A stretch of DNA of 64,000 nucleotides from Streptomyces albiflavescens. GTDB lineage: Bacteria > Actinomycetota > Actinomycetes > Streptomycetales > Streptomycetaceae. Where the stretch lies: contig NZ_BMMM01000007.1 in the NCBI RefSeq assembly GCF_014645835.1, positions 146,831-210,830 on the forward strand, read 5' to 3'. The translations under genes and the position numbers were made by a program. The notes beneath the pieces are model-generated. The model did no database searches, had not been told where the DNA came from, and worked only from the letters and a program-made list of their open reading frames with translations. Shown here piece after piece: positions 41,170-48,932 of this stretch (the first letter of the stretch is position 1; each line of letters starts with the position of its first letter).

Positions 41170-41183
41170 CAACGCCATTGTTG
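41170..41183. promoter_or_regulatory. SufR operator, CAAC-N6-GTTG
   Basis: CAACGCCATTGTTG at 41170-41183, a perfect match to the published SufR box form CAAC-N6-GTTG (recalled from literature). It lies 33 bp before the sufR start, so SufR autoregulates the operon here. Confidence 0.88.
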
Positions 41184-41331
41184 CGTAATTCCTCAGAACC
41201 TGACAAGCCGCGTCCTGAGGGGTGGACGGTGCGCTGCATCACTTAGGTATACCTAATGTGACCTGCGGGAATGATCTTTGATCGATCAATTCGGTGGCGG
41301 CCGACCTGGCTCTCGGGGAGACTGCCGAACC

Positions 41332-42168
41332 ATGCCGACACTCCCTCCGACCGGCCCACTCGTCACTCGGGACACAGTCGCCGCACACCTTCTCTCGCTG
41401 GGCATACACCCGGGAGAAACGCTTCTCGTGCACTCCTCCCTCAGCTCCCTCGGCTGGGTCAACGGCGGCCCGGTCGCCGTCGTGCAGGGACTGCTCGACG
41501 CACTCGGTCCCGAGGGCACCCTGGTGGTCCCGACCCAGTCCGGCGACCTCTCCGACCCGGCCCTGTGGAGCAACCCGCCCGTACCCGAGGAGTGGTGGTC
41601 GACCATTCGGGTGACGATGCCCGCCTACGACCCGCGCGTGACGCCCTCCCGCGGGGTCGGCGTGATCCCGGAGACCGTACGGAACTGGCCCGGAGCCCTG
41701 CGCAGCGCGCATCCGGAGACCTCGTTCGCGGCACTCGGCCCGCGCGCGGCGGCGATCACCGAGGGGCACGCGCCCGACTGCCGCCTCGGCGAGCGCAGCC
41801 CGCTGGCCCGCCTGGAGGCCGACGGCGCCCGGGTCCTGCTGCTCGGCGCGGGCTACGACACCTGTACGAGTTTTCATCTGGCCGAGTACCGCATCCCGTC
41901 GCCCGTCGTGGAGGTGGGGCGCCCCTCCCCGAGAGGCTGGGAGGTGGTCCGCGAGGTGTCGATCACCTCCGAGATGTTCGAGGAGCTGGGCTCCGACTTC
42001 GAACGGGACCGCCCCGTCGTGCGGGGCACGGTGGGCGCGGCCGACGCCCGGCTGTTCCCGGTGGCCGACGCGGTGGCGTACGCGGAGCGGTGGCTGGCGC
42101 TGCACCGGCCACGGGACCTGTACGTGGATGCGGGACCCGGCGCCCCCGACCCTCGACAGCGTCCTTAG
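41332..42168 (+). CDS. AAC(3)-family N-acetyltransferase
   Basis: 278 residues. Typical aminoglycoside 3-N-acetyltransferase (antibiotic_NAT) features: LLVHSSLSSLGWVNGG near the start, GPEGTLVVPTQSGD, RVTPSRGVGVIPETVRNWPG, RSAHPETSFAALGP, and GAGYDTCTSFHLAEY. FrbF-like paralogues with other amine substrates exist, so resistance activity is not certain. ATG at 41332 with GGGGAG 10 bp upstream. Divergent from sufR. Confidence 0.9.
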   Translation: MPTLPPTGPLVTRDTVAAHLLSLGIHPGETLLVHSSLSSLGWVNGGPVAVVQGLLDALGPEGTLVVPTQSGDLSDPALWSNPPVPEEWWSTIRVTMPAYDPRVTPSRGVGVIPETVRNWPGALRSAHPETSFAALGPRAAAITEGHAPDCRLGERSPLARLEADGARVLLLGAGYDTCTSFHLAEYRIPSPVVEVGRPSPRGWEVVREVSITSEMFEELGSDFERDRPVVRGTVGAADARLFPVADAVAYAERWLALHRPRDLYVDAGPGAPDPRQRP

Positions 42169-42179
42169 ACTTGCGCCTC

Positions 42180-43103
42180 ATGCGAAGCGAGCCCGTGGTC
42201 CAGGTCCAGGCCCTGGTGAAGCGGTACGGCACGAAGACCGCGGTGGACGGCCTCGACCTGGTGGCCAAGGCGGGCATCACCGCCGTACTCGGACCCAACG
42301 GCGCCGGCAAGACGACCACGGTCGAGACCTGCGAGGGGTACCGGAGACCGGACTCGGGCTCGGTGCGCGTCCTGGGCCTCGACCCGGTCCGGGAGGCCTC
42401 GGCGCTGCGCCCCCGCATCGGCGTGATGCTCCAGTCCGGCGGCGTCTACTCGGGCGCACGGGCGGACGAGATGCTCCGCCATGTCGCCAAGCTGCACGCC
42501 CACCCGCTGGACGTGGACGCGCTCATCGAACGGCTCGGCCTCGGCAGCTGCGGCCGCACGACGTACCGGCGGCTCTCGGGCGGCCAGCAGCAGCGCCTCG
42601 CGCTGGCGATGGCCGTGGTCGGCCGCCCCGAACTGGTCTTCCTCGACGAACCGACCGCCGGACTCGACCCGCAGGCCCGCCACGCCACCTGGGACCTGGT
42701 CCGCGATCTGCGCGCCGACGGCGTCTCCGTCATCCTCACCACGCACTACATGGACGAGGCCGAGCAGCTCGCCGACGATGTCGCGATCATCGACGCGGGC
42801 CGGGTCATCGCCCAGGGCTCCCCCGAGGAGCTGTGCCGCGGCGGCGCCGAGAACACCCTGCGGTTCACCGGTCGCCCGGGGCTCGACGTGGGGTCCCTGC
42901 TGAAGGCCCTCCCGGCGGACTGCACGGCGGCCGAGCTGACGCCGGGCGCCTACCGGGTGGGCGGCAAGGTCGATCCGCAGCTGCTGGCGACGGTCACGTC
43001 CTGGTGCGCGCAGCACGGGGTGATGCCGGAGAAGATCTCCGTCGAGCGTCACACTCTCGAAGACGTGTTTTTGGAGCTCACCGGCAAGGAGTTGCGCTCA
43101 TGA
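42180..43103 (+). CDS. ABC-2 type exporter ATPase
   Basis: 307 residues. Walker A LGPNGAGKTTTVE, Q loop IGVMLQSGGV, signature RLSGGQQQRLALAMAV, Walker B ELVFLDEPTAGLDP and H loop LTTHYMDEAEQL. A C-terminal domain (about 225-307) ends HTLEDVFLELTGKELRS, usual for DrrA/CcmA-like drug or natural-product exporters. Partner permease at 43216 after a 112-bp gap made by a local duplication. Substrate unknown. Confidence 0.93.
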   Translation: MRSEPVVQVQALVKRYGTKTAVDGLDLVAKAGITAVLGPNGAGKTTTVETCEGYRRPDSGSVRVLGLDPVREASALRPRIGVMLQSGGVYSGARADEMLRHVAKLHAHPLDVDALIERLGLGSCGRTTYRRLSGGQQQRLALAMAVVGRPELVFLDEPTAGLDPQARHATWDLVRDLRADGVSVILTTHYMDEAEQLADDVAIIDAGRVIAQGSPEELCRGGAENTLRFTGRPGLDVGSLLKALPADCTAAELTPGAYRVGGKVDPQLLATVTSWCAQHGVMPEKISVERHTLEDVFLELTGKELRS

Positions 43104-43219
43104 GTCCGGCCCACCCGTCTTTCGGCCGGGGGTCCGGCCCGCGGCGCCGCCGCAGTCGGCTGCGGCGTCCCCTGGGAAAGCACAGCCTTGAACCGACCGG
43201 CAAGGAGCTGCGTTCGTGA
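43079..43219 (+). repeat. Duplicated gene end between ATPase and permease
   Basis: The ATPase 3' end (ACCGGCAAGGAGTTGCGCTC then ATGA) recurs at 43194-43219 as CCGGCAAGGAGCTGCGTTCG then TGA. The second copy supplies the permease ribosome site (AAGGAG) and GTG start. About 112 bp with a CGCCGCAG/CTGCGGCG hairpin separate them. It appears that the original overlap of the two genes was pulled apart by an insertion with a target duplication. Confidence 0.75.
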
Positions 43220-43986
43220 CCATCGCCGGTACGTACACCCCGAAGCCGAGTGCGGCTCCGCTGCCCCGCATGATCGGCGCGCAGGCCGCCCTCGAGACGA
43301 AGATGCTGCTCCGCAACGGCGAGCAGCTCCTCCTGACGGTCGTCATCCCGACCCTGCTGCTGGCGCTGTTCGGCTCGGTCGACATCGTCGACACGGGCAA
43401 GGGCAAGGCGGTCGACTTCCTGGCCCCCGGCATCCTCGCGCTCGCGGTGATGTCGACGGCATTCACCGGCCAGGCGATCGCGACGGGCTTCGAGCGGCGC
43501 TACGGCGTGCTCAAGCGGCTGGCCGCCTCCCCGCTCCCCCGCTGGGGCCTGATGACCGCGAAGACGGCGTCCGTGCTGGTCACGGAGGCTCTGCAGGTGA
43601 TCCTGCTGACGGTGATCGCCTTCGCGATGGGCTGGTCGCCGCACGGCAATCCGCTGGCTGTGCTGCTGTTGCTGGTTCTGGGGACAGCCGCGTTCTCGGG
43701 CCTCGGCCTGCTGATGGCGGGCACGCTGAAGGCGGAGGCGACGCTGGCCGCCGCCAACCTGGTGTTCCTGCTGCTCCTGGTCGGCGGCGGCGTGATCGTC
43801 CCGATGGACAAGTTCCCCGCCGGCGCCCAGGACGTCCTCGGCCTGCTGCCGATCTCGGCGCTCTCGGACGGGCTGCGGGATGTGCTCCAGCACGGTGCCG
43901 GGATGCCGTGGGGGGACCTCGGGATCCTCGCCGTGTGGGCGGTCGTGGGGCTCGGAGCCGCCGCCCGATTCTTCCGGTGGGAGTAG
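43216..43986 (+). CDS. ABC-2 type exporter permease
   Basis: 256 residues with six membrane segments. ABC2_membrane pattern: ETKMLLRNGEQLLLTVVIPTLLLALF in helix 1, MSTAFTGQAIATGFERRYGVLKRLAASPLPRWGLM as the conserved loop (read as two parts), then hydrophobic helices LLLLVLGTAAFSGLGLLMAG and LLLLVGGGVIVPMDKFP, and PISALSDGLRDVL. Pairs with the ATPase at 42180. GTG at 43216. Confidence 0.9.
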   Translation: MTIAGTYTPKPSAAPLPRMIGAQAALETKMLLRNGEQLLLTVVIPTLLLALFGSVDIVDTGKGKAVDFLAPGILALAVMSTAFTGQAIATGFERRYGVLKRLAASPLPRWGLMTAKTASVLVTEALQVILLTVIAFAMGWSPHGNPLAVLLLLVLGTAAFSGLGLLMAGTLKAEATLAAANLVFLLLLVGGGVIVPMDKFPAGAQDVLGLLPISALSDGLRDVLQHGAGMPWGDLGILAVWAVVGLGAAARFFRWE

Positions 43987-44028
43987 AGACCTCCCCCTCG
44001 TGAAGGCGTGCACAAGCGGCCCCTTACG

Positions 44029-45036
44029 ATGGGGCGCGTGCCAAACGTGACCCGAGCCGACGCCCTGCGCGCGGTGCGCAACCCGCTCGTCCTCATCGCC
44101 GAACGCTGGACCCCGACGCCCCGGACGGTGCAGCGCGCGGCCCTCGCCGCGCTCGTGATGTCGGTGGTCATCGTGGTCACCGGCGGCGCCGTGCGGCTGA
44201 CCGGTTCGGGCCTGGGCTGCCCGACCTGGCCCGAGTGCACCGACGGCTCGCTCACCCCCACCAGCGCGATGGACGTCCACAGCGCCATCGAGTTCGGCAA
44301 CCGCATGCTGACGTACGTACTGTGCGCGGCGGTCGGCTGGGCCATCATCGCCGCTCGCTCGCAGAAGCCGTGGCGGCGGGACCTGACCCGGCTGGGCTGG
44401 GCCCAGTTCTGGATCGTCATGAGCAACGCGATCCTCGGCGGCATCGTCGTCCTGGTCGGCCTCAACCCCTACACGGTCGCCGCCCACTTCCTGCTCTCCA
44501 CGGCGCTCATCACCGTCGCGACGCTCATGTGGCAGCGCACCCGCGAGGGCGACGCCGAACCGCGTCCACTCGTCGGCAAGTCGGTGCAGCAACTGGTCTG
44601 GTTCCTGGTCGCCGCCGCCGTGCTGCTGATCGCGGTCGGCACGGTCGTCACCGGTGCGGGACCGCACGCGGGCGACTCGAGCGAGGTCGACCGCATGCAC
44701 GTGAACTGGGAGAACGTCGCCAAGCTGCACGCCGTGCTGGCCTGGATCGTGGTCACGCTGTCCTTCGCCCTGTGGTTCGTCCTGAAGGCGGTCGACGCCC
44801 CCAAGGGCCCGCTGAACCGCACCCGCGACCTGTTCCTCGTCCTCCTCGCCCAGGGCGGCATCGGCTACGTCCAGTACTTCACGGACCTCCCCGAGGCCCT
44901 GGTCGGCCTCCACATGCTCGGCTCCTGCCTGGTGTGGATCGCGGTGCTGCGCGTGCTGCTGGCGCTGCGCGAACGCCCGGGCGTCGTGGCGGACCTCCCC
45001 GGTCCTTCGACGGAATCGACGCTCACGCGCGCGTGA
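44029..45036 (+). CDS. ctaA: Heme A synthase (CtaA/COX15)
   Basis: 335 residues, eight membrane helices. Conserved features: VTGGAVRLTGSGLGCPTWPECTDG in helix 1 and loop (two Cys), VHSAIEFGNRMLTYVL (heme His and Glu/Asn-Arg), VAAHFLLSTALI (His), KLHAVLAWIVVTL (His) and VGLHMLGSCLVW (His). It oxidises heme O to heme A for cytochrome c oxidase. ctaB, which makes heme O, lies 3 kb away. An alternative GTG start is at 44038. Its last 14 bp overlap the end of the convergent next gene. Confidence 0.95.
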   Translation: MGRVPNVTRADALRAVRNPLVLIAERWTPTPRTVQRAALAALVMSVVIVVTGGAVRLTGSGLGCPTWPECTDGSLTPTSAMDVHSAIEFGNRMLTYVLCAAVGWAIIAARSQKPWRRDLTRLGWAQFWIVMSNAILGGIVVLVGLNPYTVAAHFLLSTALITVATLMWQRTREGDAEPRPLVGKSVQQLVWFLVAAAVLLIAVGTVVTGAGPHAGDSSEVDRMHVNWENVAKLHAVLAWIVVTLSFALWFVLKAVDAPKGPLNRTRDLFLVLLAQGGIGYVQYFTDLPEALVGLHMLGSCLVWIAVLRVLLALRERPGVVADLPGPSTESTLTRA

Positions 45037-45787
45037 GTCCTTCATAGGCGGCGACAAGGCCGTCGATGGCGGGACCCAGATACGCCCTCGTGAGCTCCGC
45101 CCGGCGCGCCGTCCACTGCTCCGTGGGCGGCACGGGGTCCTCGTATCGCCGCCGCCTGATGTCTGCGACCACATCGACGGGCGCACCCAGTGCGGGGAGC
45201 GCCTCCAAGGCCTCCCGCTTCGAGATCAGGCGGCCCTCGCGCAGGGTGACGGTCGCGCGGGCGAAGGTGACCATCCCCAGGTCGACCCAGACGTTCTGCT
45301 TCCAGAGCCGGGCCTTGCGCACCGCGGGCCGCCAGAAGTCCTTCTGGTCCCGCACGACGAAGGCGTTCAGTTCGCGGTCCGGGGTGGGCGGGACGAGGTC
45401 CTCGGGCGGTTTGCCGTGCAGGACGAGTCCGAAGGCATGCAGTTCCCGCCGGGTGACCGGGGTGACCGGGCGCTTCATGAGGTGGTTGTGCGCCCAGGTG
45501 AGGTACGACCGCTCCGCGCCGGCCGCGGTGTCCGGCGTCGCATAGCTGCAGTGCAGCTGGTCGGCGAGCGGTTCGTCGGCACGCAGCCGCCGGTGCAGCC
45601 GCACCACCTTGCGCACGGTGCCGAGCGAGACCGGGCCCGCCAGGACCGCGATCAGGTCGAGATCGCTGCGCCCCTCCTGGTAGTCGCCGCCGGCGAGCGA
45701 GCCGTGCGCCCACAGGGCGACCGGGGCAAGGTCCCTCAGTTCGGCGAGGAAGCGGTCGAGGAGACGAGCTGTGGCGTCATCGGTCAT
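45023..45787 (-). CDS. Nucleotidyltransferase-fold protein (ANT/AadA-like)
   Basis: 254 residues. NTase core motif GS-x-D-x-D: LWAHGSLAGGDYQEGRSDLD then LIAV, with both metal aspartates. The C-terminal helical domain (about 120-250) resembles aminoglycoside adenylyltransferases (KDFWRPAVRKARLWKQNVWV). Activity on an antibiotic is possible but not shown. Tail-to-tail overlap with ctaA. Confidence 0.82.
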   Translation of the reverse strand: MTDDATARLLDRFLAELRDLAPVALWAHGSLAGGDYQEGRSDLDLIAVLAGPVSLGTVRKVVRLHRRLRADEPLADQLHCSYATPDTAAGAERSYLTWAHNHLMKRPVTPVTRRELHAFGLVLHGKPPEDLVPPTPDRELNAFVVRDQKDFWRPAVRKARLWKQNVWVDLGMVTFARATVTLREGRLISKREALEALPALGAPVDVVADIRRRRYEDPVPPTEQWTARRAELTRAYLGPAIDGLVAAYEGLTRA

Positions 45788-45808
45788 GGGGTCAGAGTCT
45801 GACGGTCC

Positions 45809-45853
45809 TCACTCCACCCCGTACACCCGTCACTCCACCCCGTACACCCGTCG
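45809..45853. repeat. 22-bp tandem duplication at the amidohydrolase stop
   Basis: CACTCCACCCCGTACACCCG is present twice in direct succession (about 45809-45830 and 45831-45851). It duplicates the last codons and stop of the amidohydrolase gene (YGVE end) into the spacer. Confidence 0.85.
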
Positions 45854-46936
45854 CGCGTTCCCCGCCGCGATCAGTCCCGCCACCCGCTGCGCGTCGGCCA
45901 ACGACCAGGCCCCCTCGGCGACCCAGGCGCCGAGCACCCGTGCGAGCGCCTCGCGGAACAGGCGTGCCCCGACCACATGAAGTTCGGGCAGGCCGTGTGC
46001 CCCGCTGGAGAACAGGAGCTTGCCGAAGGGCGCCAGCTCCAGGATCTCGGCGAGCACGGCGGCCGCCCGCGCTCCCGTACGGACCAGGGCCGCGCCCAGA
46101 TCGGCGTACACATGCGGGAAGACCCCGGCGAGATGGGCCGCGTGCCGGTGGTACGGGTAGCCGTGCAGGAGGACGAGGTCGGTGCCGAGGCCGGCCGTCG
46201 CGCGGGCGAAGTCGGTGAGCAGGACGGGGTCGGTGCGGTCGATGCGCAGTCCGGGCTCGCCGAGTCCCGCGTGGAGTTGGAGGGGCAGCCCCGAGGCCAC
46301 CGCGATCCACAGCAGATGGCGCAGGAGGACGGGGTCGCTGAGCGGTCCGCCCACCCGACGGTCCGCCAGCCAGCGGCCCGCCGCGCCCCGCACCTCGCCC
46401 GGTCCCGGCGGCTCGGGCGCGAGCGCGAGACCGTGCCGTATCCCCGCCACGGAGGTGAAGGCGACGGCGTTCGCGGCGGCCCCGTGGACGGACTCGGCGA
46501 GATTGGCGAGAAAGGACTCGACGGTGCCGGAGGTGTCGGCGACCTGCTCGGCGAGGAGCTCCAGGCGGACGATCTCGTGCGCCTCCGCGGCTCCCGTGGA
46601 GGCCATCTCGCCCGGCCCCGTCAGATCGCCGGGCAGACCGGTGTCGACGAGATACGTCGTGATGCCGCTGCCGCGCAACAGCCTGCGGCCCGATTCCAGT
46701 ACGCCGAGTTCACGACGCCGGGCCAGATAGCGGGCGGGCGGACAGTGCGGCTCCAGACCGAGCAACGGCGGACACCAGCGGCGTACGGCGAAACCGGTCT
46801 GCGTGTCGAAGAAGGTGGTGCCGGGGGCCGGTGGGCCCTCGGTTCTGGCGAGGTGGGCCTCGAAAGTGCCGAGGCCCAGCTCCGTCCTCAGTACGCCGTG
46901 GCAGTACTGGTCCACCAGGGACGGCGTTTCGATCAT
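45830..46936 (-). CDS. Amidohydrolase-family protein (TIM-barrel)
   Basis: 368 residues. Amidohydrolase-2-like: VDQYCHGVLR at the N-terminus takes the place of the usual HxH. LPLQLHAGLGEPGLRIDRTD supplies a barrel His, LVLLHGYPYHRHAAHLAGVF a second and VYADLGAALVRTG an Asp; the C-terminus has KLLFSSGAHGLPELHVVG. The single N-terminal His suggests an unusual or non-classical metal site. The C-terminal half recalls glutamine-synthetase-linked amidohydrolases. Substrate unknown. Confidence 0.75.
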   Translation of the reverse strand: MIETPSLVDQYCHGVLRTELGLGTFEAHLARTEGPPAPGTTFFDTQTGFAVRRWCPPLLGLEPHCPPARYLARRRELGVLESGRRLLRGSGITTYLVDTGLPGDLTGPGEMASTGAAEAHEIVRLELLAEQVADTSGTVESFLANLAESVHGAAANAVAFTSVAGIRHGLALAPEPPGPGEVRGAAGRWLADRRVGGPLSDPVLLRHLLWIAVASGLPLQLHAGLGEPGLRIDRTDPVLLTDFARATAGLGTDLVLLHGYPYHRHAAHLAGVFPHVYADLGAALVRTGARAAAVLAEILELAPFGKLLFSSGAHGLPELHVVGARLFREALARVLGAWVAEGAWSLADAQRVAGLIAAGNARRVYGVE

Positions 46937-47182
46937 CCGGACTCCCCGCGACTGGACCGTGCGTTCTCAGGTCCTAACGGGTGAAGCGGGTGTCAGGTGT
47001 TGCTTCCCCTCACCCGGTGCGAAGGCGTTCCGCCGTTTGTGCGGTTCGGGGGGTGCGGGAAGTCGGGAATCGGTGGACCGTCCGTGGCTGGTCGCCGCGG
47101 ACCGTCCGTGGCTGGTCGTGCCCCCGCGGAGCCGCGTGGGTCACACCCCCGCGCCCCTGCGGACACTCGCCTGACCTCGGAT
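46937..47182. other. 246-bp intergenic region with a 24-bp direct repeat
   Basis: No gene. A tandem direct repeat of CGGACCGTCCGTGGCTGGTC occurs at about 47074-47120. The rest has no recognisable motif. Confidence 0.4.
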
Positions 47183-47539
47183 TCAGGCGTTGCTCGGGCC
47201 GCCCACCTGGATTCCCGCCATACGCGTCCACTCGTACGGACCCGTCTTCACCTTCGCCGCGAACTCGCCGTCGAACGCTTCGTGAACAGTGATCCCGGAC
47301 TTCTTCACGGCTTCCTCGGCGATCGCGTAGGTGGGCGCCACGAGGTCGCCCCAGCCGCCGTCCTCGCCGACGAGCACGATCCGGGCGCCCTTCTGTCCGA
47401 TGTACGCGACCTGTCCCTCGGCCCCGCCGTGCGCCTTGGAGAAGGCGGAGATCTGCTGAGCGAGCTTGGCGGCCTTGCGCTCGGCCTTGGCGTCCTGGGT
47501 GGCGCCGGTCGTCTCGTCATCCTGCTGGGTGTCTGCCAT
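47183..47539 (-). CDS. Conserved hypothetical protein, 118 residues
   Basis: Acidic N-terminus (DTQQDDETTGATQDAKAERK), then a helix (LAQQISAFSKAHGGAEGQVA) and a small beta domain (RIVLVGEDGGWGDLVAPTYA, GITVHEAFDGEFAAKVKTGP, YEWTRMAGIQ). ATG at 47539 chosen over an upstream frame at 47617 that runs into the ctaB terminator. Conserved next to cta/tkt genes in streptomycetes as I recall. No function known. Confidence 0.78.
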   Translation of the reverse strand: MADTQQDDETTGATQDAKAERKAAKLAQQISAFSKAHGGAEGQVAYIGQKGARIVLVGEDGGWGDLVAPTYAIAEEAVKKSGITVHEAFDGEFAAKVKTGPYEWTRMAGIQVGGPSNA

Positions 47540-47576
47540 GGTCAGGATGCTACCGACGAGTAGATCAAACGGCGAC

Positions 47577-47612
47577 GGGCGGGGTGCGTGGCCTTGACCA
47601 CGCACCCCGCCC
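47577..47612. terminator. Terminator after ctaB
   Basis: A 15-bp perfect stem, GGGCGGGGTGCGTGG at 47577-47591 with CCACGCACCCCGCCC at 47598-47612, loop CCTTGA. It starts 12 bp beyond the ctaB stop on the minus strand. Confidence 0.9.
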
Positions 47613-47623
47613 GCCATCAGGCC

Positions 47624-48571
47624 CTAGCGCAGGAAGGGGTCCACCGCGACGGCCACGAAGAGGATCGACACATAGGTGATCGACCAGTGGAACAGCCGCA
47701 TCTCCTTGAGTTTGCCGCCCGTCACCTCGGCCTTGGCGCGGTTCTGCAGACCGTGCGCCTCCCACAGCCAGAACCCGCCGGCGGCGGCCGCGACCAGCGT
47801 GTAGAACCAGCCCGTGTAGCCGAGCGGGGTGAGCAGCAGCGAGACCGCGACCATCACCCAGCTGTAGATGACGATCTGGCGGGCGACCACCTTGTTACCG
47901 GCGACGACCGGCAGCATGGGCACGCCCACGCGCGCGTAGTCCTCCTTGACCTTCATGGACAGCGGCCAGTAGTGCGGCGGCGTCCAGAAGAACATGACGA
48001 GGAAGAGGATGACCGGCGCCCACGACATGGAGTTCGTGACGGACGACCAGCCGATGAGCACCGGCAGACAGCCCGCGATGCCACCCCACACGATGTTCTG
48101 CGACGTACGGCGCTTGAGGATCATCGTGTAGACGACGACGTAGAAGAGGAGGGCTCCGAGCGACAGCCATGCCGACAGCCAGTTGACGGTCAGGCCGAAC
48201 AGGAGCGTCGAGACGACCGCCAGCGTGATGCCGAAGGCCAGGCACTCGCGGGGGCTGACCATGCCGGTGACCAGCGGGCGCTGAGAGGTGCGCTCCATCA
48301 GGGCGTCGATGTCACGGTCGATGTACATGTTCAGCGCGTTGGCGCCGCCCGCGGACAGATAGCCGCCGAGGCAGGTGAGGAGCACCAGCTTCAGGTCGGG
48401 CACACCCTGCTGGGCCAAGAACATCACCGGGACTGTGGTGATCAGCAGCAGTTCGATGATGCGCGGCTTGGTCAGCGCCACGAACGCTTTGACACGGGCC
48501 CCGAACGGCCGCTGGCCCCGGCTGCTGCTCGACTCGAGCACCCCCGCTGGACGGGATTCGACGGCCGTCAC
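47624..48571 (-). CDS. ctaB: Protoheme IX farnesyltransferase (heme O synthase)
   Basis: 315 residues, UbiA-type prenyltransferase with about nine membrane helices. The two Asp-rich motifs are NALNMYIDRDIDALMERTSQ and DYARVGVPMLPVV, with RRTSQNIVWGGIAGCLPVLI between. It joins farnesyl to heme B for cytochrome oxidase. GTG at 48571 with AGGGG upstream preferred over ATG at 48592 (7 residues longer). Together with ctaA it supports aerobic respiration. Confidence 0.95.
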   Translation of the reverse strand: MTAVESRPAGVLESSSSRGQRPFGARVKAFVALTKPRIIELLLITTVPVMFLAQQGVPDLKLVLLTCLGGYLSAGGANALNMYIDRDIDALMERTSQRPLVTGMVSPRECLAFGITLAVVSTLLFGLTVNWLSAWLSLGALLFYVVVYTMILKRRTSQNIVWGGIAGCLPVLIGWSSVTNSMSWAPVILFLVMFFWTPPHYWPLSMKVKEDYARVGVPMLPVVAGNKVVARQIVIYSWVMVAVSLLLTPLGYTGWFYTLVAAAAGGFWLWEAHGLQNRAKAEVTGGKLKEMRLFHWSITYVSILFVAVAVDPFLR

Positions 48572-48932
48572 GCACACCCCTGACAGAGACATCCCAGCAA
48601 GCCCCCCGGTGTGAACTCCCCGTAAAGGCTCGCGCGTACCACGCCACTGTAGACGTTGCCCAGACCCCGACATTCGCGGGGGTGGGGTCGTGTTGAGCAG
48701 CACCGCTGGAAGAGCCGAGCAGCACTCGATTGAGCACTCTTACGAGCGGCTCCGTATTCACTTGCCGAACACGGAACGGGCCAGTCGGGAGGCGGATCCC
48801 GAAGAGTCCCGGCAGTCTGGAATGAGTCGAAAAAACGCACGTACTTACGGGGGTAGGCTCAACACCGCCGGTGGGCGCCCAGTGCGCCGGCATTCGACAT
48901 GCGTGACATGTGGAGAGGAGCCCTGACCCAGG
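48572..48932. promoter_or_regulatory. 361-bp divergent region between ctaB and tkt
   Basis: No gene seen. It must hold promoters for ctaB (minus) and the pentose phosphate operon (plus). A TAGGCT hexamer at 48855-48860 fits the Streptomyces -10 pattern TAGRRT for the tkt side but has no good -35 partner. Short repeats of GAGCAGCAC (48692 and 48717) are present. Confidence 0.4.

Noticed and set aside
41332..46936. A biosynthetic or resistance cluster based on AAC(3), ABC exporter and nucleotidyltransferase
   Set aside because: No biosynthetic genes are present, and the genes alternate with housekeeping ctaA/ctaB. The exporter and transferases are common core-flank genes.
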